Below are positions 1 through 7,907 of a stretch of 64,000 bases of DNA, piece by piece (position 1 is the first letter of the stretch; each line of letters opens with the position of its first letter). This DNA is from Xanthomonas sp. SI. GTDB lineage: Bacteria > Pseudomonadota > Gammaproteobacteria > Xanthomonadales > Xanthomonadaceae. Location of the stretch: the NCBI RefSeq assembly GCF_014236855.1, contig NZ_CP051261.1, positions 1,302,001 through 1,366,000 on the forward strand, in the 5' to 3' direction. Under the pieces are notes generated by a model. That model worked only from the letters and a program-made list of their open reading frames with translations. It was not told the origin of the DNA and searched no databases. A program made the position numbers and the translations under genes.

Positions 1-1513
1 AGTCCTCGATCAGATGCTTGATCTCCTTGGCCGCATCCGCCGAGCGCTGCGCCAGCGAGCGCACTTCCGAGGCGACCACGGCGAAACCGCGGCCCTGCTC
101 GCCGGCGCGCGCGGCCTCGACCGCGGCGTTGAGCGCGAGGATGTTGGTCTGGAACGCGATCCCGTCGATGACGCTGATGATCTCGCCGATGCGCCGCGAC
201 GAGGTGCTGATCGCGCTCATCGTGGCGACGACCTCGTCCATCACCTTGCCGCCGGACTGGGCGATCTCGCCGGTGCCGTGCACCAGGCCGTTGGCCTGCT
301 GCGCGTTGTCGGCGTTCTGCTTCACCGCCGAGGTCAGTTCCTCCATCGAACTGGCGGCTTCCTCCAGGCTGGCCGCCTGCTGCTCGGTGCGGTCGGACAG
401 GTCGGTGTTGCCGGCGGCGATTTCCATCGCCGCGCGGCGGATCGCCTCGACCGCGCCCTGGATGCCGACGATGATCTCGGTCAGCTTGGCCACGGTGCGG
501 TTGGTGTCCTCGCGCAGCCGCGCGAACACGCCCTGCGCGTCGCCGTCGACGCGATGGGTGAGGTCGCCTTCGGCCAGCGCCGCCAGCGCACTGGCCAGCG
601 CCGCCAGGTTGCTCTCCACCGAATCGGAGATGCGGTTGACGCCCTCGGCCAATGACTTGAGCACGCCGTCCATCGACGCGGTATCCAGGCGGCGGCTGAA
701 ATCGCCATGCGCGGCGGCGTCGATCACCGCGGTCAGTGCCTGCTCGGCATTGACCTGCGCGGTCACTTCCTCCCACTGCGCGATGGTGCCCAGGCGTACG
801 CCGTCGGCGCCGGTGATCGGGCTGTAGACGAAGTCGATCTGGCGGCCGAAGAACGGCGCGCGCACGCGCTTGGAACCGGTCAGCGCGCGCATGCGGTCGA
901 TCGCGGCTTGGCTGTCCGGATAGATGTCGCCGATGCTGCCGCCGACGAACTGCTCGGCGCTGAATTCGGGGCGGAAGCTCTGCACGTCGGGCTCGATCGC
1001 GCGCAGCATCTGCAGCAGCTTGCGGTTGGCGAAATGCACGCGGCCGTCGTCGTCGGCGATGCGGACCATGGTGTCCAGGTCGTCCAGCGCCTGGAGCACG
1101 AAGCGGCCGCGGCGCAGTTCGGCCTCGGTCTCGGCCTGGCGTGCGGCCAGCCGCGCCTGCGCCGTCTGTATCACGCGCAGCAGCGCGGCGTCGGCCGCAT
1201 CGCCGGCGGGATCGAGGCGTTGCTCGAAGCGGCCTTCGCCCAGCGCCTGCACCGCCTGCAGCGCGCGCTGCGACGGCGCCGCGCGCCGCGTGCCGGCCCA
1301 GGACAGCGCCGCCACCAGCAGCGCCGCGGCGGCCAGCGCCGGCGCCAGCCGCGCCAGCGCCGGCCCGTTCGGCCCGAGCTGGCGGCCGAGGTGCAACGCG
1401 TACAACGCCATTGCCAACAGGCCCAGCGCATAGGCCAGGGCGAACAGCAAGGCGCGCGGGGGCAGGCGCGAGCCGCCGATTGGGCGAGGGGATGCGGCGT
1501 CTGGCAAGGTCAT
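1..1513 (-). CDS. Methyl-accepting chemotaxis protein with PAS domain (3' end outside window)
   Basis: This frame stays open from an ATG at 1513 to the window edge, giving about 504 residues. Two hydrophobic stretches lie near residues 18-43 and 50-72. A PAS-like segment follows (motif [17 protein letters not shown]), then a HAMP-like linker ([10 protein letters not shown]) and the start of the cytoplasmic signalling domain. The highly conserved receptor tip is readable ([20 protein letters not shown]), so the missing part is the returning helical arm. The family senses ligands or redox state and controls CheA. The periplasmic part between the two hydrophobic stretches is almost absent, so sensing is more likely cytoplasmic through the PAS domain. 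The class is certain; the ligand cannot be told from sequence. Confidence 0.93.
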   Translation of the reverse strand, partial: MTLPDAASPRPIGGSRLPPRALLFALAYALGLLAMALYALHLGRQLGPNGPALARLAPALAAAALLVAALSWAGTRRAAPSQRALQAVQALGEGRFEQRLDPAGDAADAALLRVIQTAQARLAARQAETEAELRRGRFVLQALDDLDTMVRIADDDGRVHFANRKLLQMLRAIEPDVQSFRPEFSAEQFVGGSIGDIYPDSQAAIDRMRALTGSKRVRAPFFGRQIDFVYSPITGADGVRLGTIAQWEEVTAQVNAEQALTAVIDAAAHGDFSRRLDTASMDGVLKSLAEGVNRISDSVESNLAALASALAALAEGDLTHRVDGDAQGVFARLREDTNRTVAKLTEIIVGIQGAVEAIRRAAMEIAAGNTDLSDRTEQQAASLEEAASSMEELTSAVKQNADNAQQANGLVHGTGEIAQSGGKVMDEVVATMSAISTSSRRIGEIISVIDGIAFQTNILALNAAVEAARAGEQGRGFAVVASEVRSLAQRSADAAKEIKHLIED

Positions 1514-1774
1514 GGCGGCTACCGGCTGGAGAGATCGGCGCAATTCGTGCGCGTCGAAAAATAGATGAATGTGCCTTCCAGTATCGGCCGGCAGGGTCTC
1601 GGGCTTGACCGCGGTAAAGACCGCTCGTCGGAAATATCGCGCCTGAATAGGCGAGATAGGTCGCTGAAAACACTGTATTTTTTGCTGCAGTGCAATAGAC
1701 CGCCCGGCGACGGCTGCGCCCGCAACGCGGACATGCGCGAACGCGCCGCCGCTGGCTGGCAGCGCTCCGGGCAC

Positions 1775-1803
1775 AAAAAACCGGCCGTCTTACGACGGCC
1801 GGT
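1775..1803 (-). terminator. Rho-independent terminator of gcd
   Basis: A perfect 9-bp stem (CCGGCCGTC / GACGGCCGG) with a TTAC loop is flanked by six A's, which read as six T's on the minus strand. It lies 26 bases past the stop of the glucose dehydrogenase gene, and its orientation fits that gene. Confidence 0.85.
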
Positions 1804-1828
1804 CGGGTCCAGCGGAAGCGGGCCGGCG

Positions 1829-4297
1829 TTACTTCGCCGGCGCGGCGTCCGGCAGGGTCCAGGCGATCACGCTGTCGCCGGGCTTGGTTTCCATGCGGTC
1901 GTGGCCGCCGATCGCGGCGACGATGTACTGCTTGCCGTTCGCCGTATAGCTCAGCGGCGCGGCCTGCGGGCCGGCCGGCACCCGCACTTCCCACAGCAGC
2001 TTGCCGGTCTGGGTGTCGTAGCCGCGCAGGAAGTTGTCCAGCGCCGCGCCGATGAAGGTGACGCCGCCGCCGGTGGCTAGCGAGCCGCTGTTGTTCGGCG
2101 TGCCCAGCTCGAACTTCATCTTCGACGGGATGCCCATCGGGCCCTGGTCGTAGCCGGTGCCCAGCGGACGCCGCCAGATCACCTGCTGGGTGCGCAGGTC
2201 CACGCCGGAGACGTAGCCCCATGGCGGGGCGATGCATGGCGTGTTCAGCGGCGACATCCACGGTTCCTTGCGCGCGCCGTAGGCCAGGCCTTCCTGCGCC
2301 ATGTAGCCGGGGGTCTTGCTCTTGCCGTTGAACACCGAGACCACGCCCAGTGCGTTCATCTCCTGCCGCGGGTAGACGTGTTCGGTGTAAGGCAGGCGGT
2401 TGCTGTTCATCACCATGATGCCGCGCTGCAGGTCCACCGATACGCCGCCCCAGTTGATGCCGCCGTGGTTGCCGGTGAACGACAGCGATCCCTGCAGGCT
2501 GGGCGGGGTGAACATGCCTTCGTAGCGCAGCTGCTTGAACTGGATGCGGCAGGCCAACTGGTCAAACGGGGTGATGCCCCAGGCGTCGGATTCGACGATG
2601 GTCTCGTAGCCCTTGCTCGGCGCGCCGACGGTGTTGGGCATGCCCGGCGACACCGGCTGGGTCTTGGCGGTCCAGTCGCCGTGGTCGGTGCCCTGCGGCA
2701 CCGGCAGTTGCTGCACCGGCATGATCGGCTTGCCGGTCTCGCGGTCGAGCACGAACACCTGGCCGGACTTGGTGGCCTGGATCACCGCCGGGCGCGTGCC
2801 GCCGCCGGGAATCGGGAAATCGACCAGATTCGGCTGCGGGCCGATGTCGTAGTCCCACAGGTCGTGGTTGACCGTGCGGAAGTGCCAGCGCTCCTTGCCG
2901 GTGGCCGCGTCCACGGCGACCAGCGAGGCGGTGTATTCCTCTTCCTGCGGGGTGCGGCCCTTGCCGAAGAAGTCGCCGGAGGCGTTGCCGGTGGGCAGGT
3001 AGACCAGGCCCAGTTCGTCGTCGGCGGCCATCAGCGACCACACGTTCGGGGTCGAGCGGGTATAGGTCTGGCCGGCGGGCGGCGCGGCGTCGATGGACGG
3101 GTTGCCCAGGTCCCAGGCCCAGCGCAGCTGGCCGCTGATCGCGTCGAAGGCGCGCACCACGCCGGACGGCGCATCGCGTTCCTGGCCGTCGCGGACCTGG
3201 CCGGTGGGCTGGATCACCACGCCGCGCATCACCACCGGCGGCGAGGTCGGGCCGACGAAGCCGGGCTTGGTGTTGCCGGTGTCCTTGTTCAGATCCACAT
3301 AGCCGTGGTCGCCGAAGCTCTCGCACAGCTTGCCGGTGGCGGCGTCGAGCGCGCCCAGGCGGCCGTCGACCATCGGCCAGAAGATGCGCTTGGCGCATTC
3401 GGCGACCGGGGTGGTGGCCTCGAAATAGGACACGCCGCGGCAGGTGGTGGCGGCGACGCCGGCCATCGCCTTGGGGTTGGTCTTGGGATCGAAGCGCCAG
3501 CGCTCCTTGCCGGTGCTGGCCTCGACCGCGATCACCTTCTGCGTGGGGGTGCAGATGTAGACCAGGTCGCCGACCTTCAGCGGGGTGTTCTGGAACGCGT
3601 AGCCGAGCTTGGAGCCGGCGGGCTTGAGGTCGCCGGTATGGAATTCCCAGGCGATCTTCAGGTCCTTGACGTTGTCCGGGGTGATCTGCGCGCCGGGGCT
3701 GTAGTGGTTGGACAGGTTGGAGCCGGCGTAGGCGGTCCAGTTGCCGGCGTCGTGGTTGGCGGCGACGTTGCCGTCGGGGCTGCTCACCGCGGCGCGGCTG
3801 AAGGCGACCTGTGGCCGTTGCGCGGCCAGCGCGGGGTCGGCCAATTCGACGGTGCGCGGGAAGAACAGCGGCACGAATACCAGCAGCGCGCCGAGGACCG
3901 GCAGCACGCCGGTGACCAGCGCATACCCCAGCCCGGACAGCGGCGCCAGGCGCCGGCGTGCCACCTTCCAGAACGGCAACAGCAGCAGGCCCAGCACCGA
4001 GATCATCGCCAGGCGCGGGATCAGCGCCCAGCCGTCCAGGCCGACTTCGGCCAGCGCCCAGGCGATGGTCGCGGCCAGGGTCAGGCCGAACAGCCACAGC
4101 CCGGCGCGGCGGCCGAGCGCCAGCAGCACGCCGGACACGGCCAGGGCCAGGCCGGCGAGCAGGTAGTACCAGGAGCCGCCGGCGGCGACGAGTTGGCCGC
4201 CCATCGCGGCCAGGGCGGCGCCGATCAGGGCGATGACCACGGCATAGGCGACGAACAGCCAGCTGCCGGGTCCTGGGGTAGGAGTGCGATCGTTCAT
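1829..4297 (-). CDS. gcd: Membrane-bound PQQ-dependent glucose dehydrogenase
   Basis: The 822-residue product is close in length to E. coli Gcd (796). The first ~140 residues form about five hydrophobic helices, the usual anchor and ubiquinone site. The rest is a periplasmic eight-bladed beta-propeller: repeated blade motifs such as ATGKERWRF and ATGKLLWEV are visible, as are the family stretches TTCRGVSYFE, GPTSPPVVM and NHDLWDYD. The family oxidises glucose (or quinate/shikimate) at the periplasmic face and passes electrons to ubiquinone. The aspartate in ADDELGLVYLPTGN sits where the catalytic Asp466 of E. coli Gcd lies. No PQQ synthesis genes are in the window. The gene stands alone with its own terminator. 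A quinate/shikimate dehydrogenase is the main alternative. Confidence 0.9.
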   Translation of the reverse strand: MNDRTPTPGPGSWLFVAYAVVIALIGAALAAMGGQLVAAGGSWYYLLAGLALAVSGVLLALGRRAGLWLFGLTLAATIAWALAEVGLDGWALIPRLAMISVLGLLLLPFWKVARRRLAPLSGLGYALVTGVLPVLGALLVFVPLFFPRTVELADPALAAQRPQVAFSRAAVSSPDGNVAANHDAGNWTAYAGSNLSNHYSPGAQITPDNVKDLKIAWEFHTGDLKPAGSKLGYAFQNTPLKVGDLVYICTPTQKVIAVEASTGKERWRFDPKTNPKAMAGVAATTCRGVSYFEATTPVAECAKRIFWPMVDGRLGALDAATGKLCESFGDHGYVDLNKDTGNTKPGFVGPTSPPVVMRGVVIQPTGQVRDGQERDAPSGVVRAFDAISGQLRWAWDLGNPSIDAAPPAGQTYTRSTPNVWSLMAADDELGLVYLPTGNASGDFFGKGRTPQEEEYTASLVAVDAATGKERWHFRTVNHDLWDYDIGPQPNLVDFPIPGGGTRPAVIQATKSGQVFVLDRETGKPIMPVQQLPVPQGTDHGDWTAKTQPVSPGMPNTVGAPSKGYETIVESDAWGITPFDQLACRIQFKQLRYEGMFTPPSLQGSLSFTGNHGGINWGGVSVDLQRGIMVMNSNRLPYTEHVYPRQEMNALGVVSVFNGKSKTPGYMAQEGLAYGARKEPWMSPLNTPCIAPPWGYVSGVDLRTQQVIWRRPLGTGYDQGPMGIPSKMKFELGTPNNSGSLATGGGVTFIGAALDNFLRGYDTQTGKLLWEVRVPAGPQAAPLSYTANGKQYIVAAIGGHDRMETKPGDSVIAWTLPDAAPAK

Positions 4298-4775
4298 GGG
4301 ATGGGGAGTCCGAGAGGGACCCGGGCGCGTCGCGGAGGTGCTGCGGCATAGGCGGGTCGTGGAGGGGCAGGCGAGGGCATGGCCGCATCGGCGGTGGTCC
4401 TGCGCACAACGAGAACACCGCGCTACCCCTCCCAGGGTGCAGAAAAGCGCGGTGCGTGGCTCAATTTTAAGGAATGCAGGTCATCGAGCCGTGACGGCAG
4501 GCGGAACCTTGCGTCCTGTTCGGCGGCGATGCGCAACAGGCAGCAAGATGGGAACGGGCGTCGCCTGGGGCGCACGCCGATCTTTCGTGCCGGTGCGTCG
4601 CCTGTGTGGAGTGAGCGAGGGCGCAGGAACTGCTCCATGTGCGTGTGGCGCGGAGCCGATTCAGCACGCACATGTCGCATACGGGCAGCGCTCAGGCGAC
4701 CAGGCTGTTGACAGTCTCGCTGCTCCCGTGCTCTATGCTCCTGGTCATGTTGTGCCGACCCAAGAAGGATCTTGT
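4298..4775. other. Intergenic region between gcd and the effector gene
   Basis: Holds the divergent upstream regions of gcd and the effector gene. A TTGACA hexamer at 4708-4713 and TATGCT at 4734-4739 could serve the effector gene, but the 20-base spacer is longer than the 16-18 usually needed. Small open frames here look like chance. Nothing else was recognised. Confidence 0.5.
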
Positions 4776-5807
4776 ATGGCCAATTCGCCGACTGTTCGAC
4801 TTCCCAGCGATCCGCTGCATCCCGACCACGAGATGTACCAGCGCCTACTGACTGGAGTACAGGACCTGCATCGTGGCACGCCCGAGCAGAATGCCAACCT
4901 GGCGGCTGCCTTGTACGCCGATATCCGCACGCGGCAACCGCATATGGCGGCGCGTGATATCGGTCAGGTCGTGGCGGGCGATCCGAGCGCGCGACACCCT
5001 TCCGTGCTCGCGCTGCCGAGGGCGGGTTACCACACGCACGATCCTGATCCTGCCGCCTTGCGATTCGGCGTGCCGATGGAAGCAGCCTCGCGGCCCGCGC
5101 AGCAATCGCTGGCGCCGTTCGGACGCGAAACCACGATCGGTCAGGATGGCTTCCTGACCGATCCGGGCATCACCCACACGCCGGTCGCAAAAATCGAACA
5201 TGGCGCCATGTCGCAGGTGAATGGCATCGTGTTGCACCGGACCGAATCGAACACGGCAGCAAGCACGCTGAGTACATGGCGGACGCGTGCGGAAGCGACC
5301 GGTGCCCACTTCCTGATCGACACCGACGGCACCATCCACCAAACCGTCAGCGTTGACAGACAGGCCTGGCACGTGGGCCCGGTGCGTTCGCGCGGCGAAG
5401 TGGAGGGGACGATCACGCCCGGCGACCAGCGTGAACTCGATGCCGCCAGGGGCACGACGCCCGCGTGGCGGGCGACCGCGGTGCGCGCGGTCAGCGGCCT
5501 AGAATCCACACGGCCGTATCCTGAGCGCTATCCGACCAACGGCGACAGTGTCGGGATCGAGGTCGTCGGCCGCTACGACGCGGCAACGAAAACTTGGGAC
5601 CCGCCGACAGCCGCGCAGACGGCGTCCATTCAACGGCTGGTGGGAACGTTGCAGAACAACTTCGGGCTAAACGACCATGACGTGTATCAGCATGATGTCA
5701 TCTCGCGCAAAACCCCTGGCGAAGGAGCAGGCCTTTACACGCCTGTCGCGCCTGCTGCTCCTGCTGCCGATGCTCCTGGGGTGTCACCCGCAGGTCCGAG
5801 CAGATAG
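4776..5807 (+). CDS. Putative T4SS antibacterial effector: XVIPCD-like domain plus N-acetylmuramoyl-L-alanine amidase
   Basis: The 343-residue start was chosen because AAGGA lies 8 bases before ATG 4776, although the frame is open upstream. Residues ~10-85 resemble XVIPCD, the Xanthomonadales VirD4-interacting domain that delivers effectors to the type IV secretion coupling protein: PLHPDHEMYQRL at 13-24, then ENQ-rich NLAAALYADIR at 41-51. Residues ~135-322 are an Amidase_2/PGRP fold. Likely zinc ligands are H154 (IVLHRTES) and H306 (YQHDVISRKTPGEG); H199 (QAWHVG), GIEVVG and K312 fit the AmpD/T7-lysozyme pattern. No secretion signal peptide is present. The next gene overlaps and encodes a lipoprotein, as in known X-Tfe/X-Tfi pairs. 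Known XVIPCDs are C-terminal; here the domain is N-terminal. Delivery is inferred. Confidence 0.82.
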   Translation: MANSPTVRLPSDPLHPDHEMYQRLLTGVQDLHRGTPEQNANLAAALYADIRTRQPHMAARDIGQVVAGDPSARHPSVLALPRAGYHTHDPDPAALRFGVPMEAASRPAQQSLAPFGRETTIGQDGFLTDPGITHTPVAKIEHGAMSQVNGIVLHRTESNTAASTLSTWRTRAEATGAHFLIDTDGTIHQTVSVDRQAWHVGPVRSRGEVEGTITPGDQRELDAARGTTPAWRATAVRAVSGLESTRPYPERYPTNGDSVGIEVVGRYDAATKTWDPPTAAQTASIQRLVGTLQNNFGLNDHDVYQHDVISRKTPGEGAGLYTPVAPAAPAADAPGVSPAGPSR

Positions 5808-6165
5808 CGGTGCGTCGGAATTGACCGTCCTCGAGATTTCGAAGGCGGTCTACCAGCCTGCGCGCGGAGCCGCCAGGCTGGCCGAGGAGGAAGCGATGTG
5901 CAGCGCGTGGTCGCTCGACCGGACGCAGGCGGAAGCCTTTTTCGGCCTGAGCAAGGAACTGGGCGAGGGAGAGCTGCACGACTTCGACTGGCTGCCCTGC
6001 TCGATCAAGGGCCGCGTGCGGGCGCAAGGGCGGGTCTGGGAGTTCGAAATCAACGCCGCGGGCACCAGCACTTGGCGCAACGGCGACCAGGCGCGGATGC
6101 TGGGATGCTCGCAAGCTGCATGCGAGCCGTTCGTGGTGTTGATGCCGGAGGCCGGAGGGCAGTAA
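5677..6165 (+). CDS. Putative immunity lipoprotein for the amidase effector (X-Tfi-like)
   Basis: Overlaps the 3' end of the effector gene by 131 bases in another frame. From ATG 5677 the product has 162 residues; in-frame ATGs at 5692 and 5695 are equally possible starts, and no convincing ribosome site separates them. A basic N-region and LLLLLPMLLGC form a lipoprotein signal with Cys36 as the acylated residue, so the mature protein should face the periplasm. Two further cysteine-containing segments follow (LPCSIKGR and MLGCSQAACE). No enzymatic motif is seen. Immunity is inferred from the overlap with a peptidoglycan amidase and from the lipoprotein nature of known X-Tfi proteins. The sequence itself was not matched to a family. 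Confidence 0.72.
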   Translation: MTCISMMSSRAKPLAKEQAFTRLSRLLLLLPMLLGCHPQVRADSGASELTVLEISKAVYQPARGAARLAEEEAMCSAWSLDRTQAEAFFGLSKELGEGELHDFDWLPCSIKGRVRAQGRVWEFEINAAGTSTWRNGDQARMLGCSQAACEPFVVLMPEAGGQ

Positions 6166-6542
6166 TCGCGCAGGCCGGTCCGGTTTGCCTCGGCATCTGT
6201 TCCGCGTGGACGATCTCCACGCCCTGCCTCCGCCTGGCCAATCGTCGTCGAACTGCGGATCGTGCGGGGCGCCGGCAATCGACAGGACACGTGGTCGGGG
6301 CGTTCGCGAAAGGTCTGCTGGAGGTCGGCGGTCGCGCGTAGGTTGCGGATTTCCCATCCGGGGCTGCAGGTATTGTGGTGTCGCGCGCGTCGCGGCGCCG
6401 GCGTCGGCACGTATCGGCGCATTGTTCGGCAGGCTGAGGAAGCGATACGGCAGCGGCAGGTTTTGCCCGTGCAGGAGTGCCTCTCCGTGCTGTTCGATGC
6501 GGACGAGTTCGGCGCGACCGGTGTCGCGCCGAACTTCTAGCC
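6166..6542. other. Intergenic region between immunity gene and otsA
   Basis: About 375 bases with no gene I can support. A minus-strand frame is open throughout, but its translation matches nothing recognised and it runs into the antisense frame of otsA, so it is probably chance. The only clear structure is the stem-loop listed separately at 6507-6534. Confidence 0.5.
6507..6534 (-). terminator. Stem-loop after otsA
   Basis: A perfect 12-bp stem (GTTCGGCGCGAC / GTCGCGCCGAAC) with a CGGT loop lies 8 bases beyond the otsA stop. It lacks a T-run, so it may terminate or only stabilise the 3' end of the trehalose operon transcript. Confidence 0.6.
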
Positions 6543-7907
6543 TCAGCGCTCCAGCGCCTGCAGATAGCGCTGCCGCCACACGCCGATGTCGTTCTTGCGC
6601 AAGTGCTCCATCATCGTCTGCCAGCGTTCGATGCGCTTGGCCTTGGGCAGCGAGGCAGCGGTGGCGATCGCATCGGCGACGCCGTCCAGGTCGTGCGGAT
6701 TGACCAGCAGCGCTTCCTTCAGTTCGTCGGCGGCGCCGGCCAGCAGCGACAGCACCAGCACGCCGGGATTCTCCGGGTCCTGCGCGGCCACGTATTCCTT
6801 GGCCACCAGGTTCATGCCGTCGCGCAGCGGCGTCACCAGGCCGACCTGGGCGGCGCGGTAGAAGCCGGTCAGGGTGGCGTGGGTGAAGTTGCGGTTGACG
6901 TAGCGCAGCGGCGTCCAGTCCGGCTCGGCGTGGCCGCCGTTGATGTGCCCGGCGATCTGTTCGAGCTGGTTGCGCAGCTGCTTGTATTCGGTGACGTCGC
7001 CGCGCGAGACCGGCGCGATCTGCAGATAGGTCAGGCTGCCGCGCTGGTCCGGATGCCGCTCCAGGTAGCGCTCGAAGCCGAGGAAGCGTTCGGGCAGGCC
7101 CTTGGAGTAGTCCAGCCGGTCCACGCCGATCGCCAGTTGGCGATCGCGCAGGCTGCTGCGCAGGTCGCGCACCGCCGGCTTGGCCACCGCCGCGCGCGCC
7201 TGTTGCGCGATCAGTTCGGTGTCGATGCCGATCGGGAATTTCTCGGCGCGGAAGCGGCGCCCGCCGGGCGCCTCCAGCACGCCGGCCTTGATCACCTTGC
7301 CGCCGCCGAACAGGCGCACGTAGGCCTGGAAGCGGTCCACGTCGCGCTGGGTCTGGAAGCCGACCAGGTCGTAGGCGTAGAAGCCGGAGAACAGCCGCGC
7401 ATGGTCGGGCAGGGCCTGGATCAGGTCGGCCGAGGGGAATGGCACGTGCAGGAAGAAGCCGATGCGGCAGCCGATGCCGCGCTCGCGCAGCAGCGAGGCC
7501 AGCGGGATCAGGTGGTAGTCGTGGATCCACACCGTGTCGTCTTCGCGCAGCAGCGGCGCCAGCTTCTCGGCGAACATCGCGTTGACCCGGCGGTAGCCCT
7601 CGCGGGTGGCGCGGTCGTAGTCGACCAGGTCCAGGCGGAAATGCAGCAGCGGCCACAGCGTGCGGTTGGCGAAGCCGTTGTAGTACGCGTCCAGGTCGGC
7701 GCGGTTGAGGTCCATGGTGACGAAGCGGATGTCGCCCTGTGTCTGCTCGTGCATCGCGCCGCTGTCGCCGCGCACGGTCTTGCCGCTCCAGCCGAACCAC
7801 ACCCCGCCGCGTTCCTTCAACGCGGCGAGCAAGCCCACCGCCAGGCCGCCGGCGCGGTTCTCGCCGGGCAGCGCCACGCGGTTGGATACCACTACGAGTC
7901 TGCTCAT
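6543..7907 (-). CDS. otsA: Trehalose-6-phosphate synthase
   Basis: The 454-residue product is a GT20 glucosyltransferase that makes trehalose-6-phosphate from UDP-glucose and glucose-6-phosphate in the cytoplasm. Family motifs are clear: SNR near the N-terminus, GGLAVGLLAAL, HDYHLIPLA, GFFLHVPFPS, DRLDYSKGLPERF and the nucleotide-sugar motif TPLRDGMNLVAKEYVA. The ATG at 7907 overlaps the stop of the upstream GH15 gene as ATGA, so translation is probably coupled. It is the last gene of otsB-GH15-otsA. OtsB dephosphorylates the product to trehalose, an osmo- and desiccation protectant. Confidence 0.97.
   Translation of the reverse strand: MSRLVVVSNRVALPGENRAGGLAVGLLAALKERGGVWFGWSGKTVRGDSGAMHEQTQGDIRFVTMDLNRADLDAYYNGFANRTLWPLLHFRLDLVDYDRATREGYRRVNAMFAEKLAPLLREDDTVWIHDYHLIPLASLLRERGIGCRIGFFLHVPFPSADLIQALPDHARLFSGFYAYDLVGFQTQRDVDRFQAYVRLFGGGKVIKAGVLEAPGGRRFRAEKFPIGIDTELIAQQARAAVAKPAVRDLRSSLRDRQLAIGVDRLDYSKGLPERFLGFERYLERHPDQRGSLTYLQIAPVSRGDVTEYKQLRNQLEQIAGHINGGHAEPDWTPLRYVNRNFTHATLTGFYRAAQVGLVTPLRDGMNLVAKEYVAAQDPENPGVLVLSLLAGAADELKEALLVNPHDLDGVADAIATAASLPKAKRIERWQTMMEHLRKNDIGVWRQRYLQALER

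Noticed and set aside
2378..4351. A long plus-strand open frame opposite gcd
   Set aside because: It is a shadow of the glucose dehydrogenase gene with low-complexity translation.
4423..4711. Several short frames on both strands ahead of the effector gene
   Set aside because: Arginine-rich translations without starts, motifs or codon bias; they overlap each other.
4708..4739. TTGACA/TATGCT promoter for the effector gene
   Set aside because: The 20-base spacer is too long for a standard sigma-70 promoter; noted only in the intergenic entry.
6262..6540. A 92-codon plus-strand frame before otsA
   Set aside because: No ribosome site, no domain, and its end includes the otsA stem-loop.
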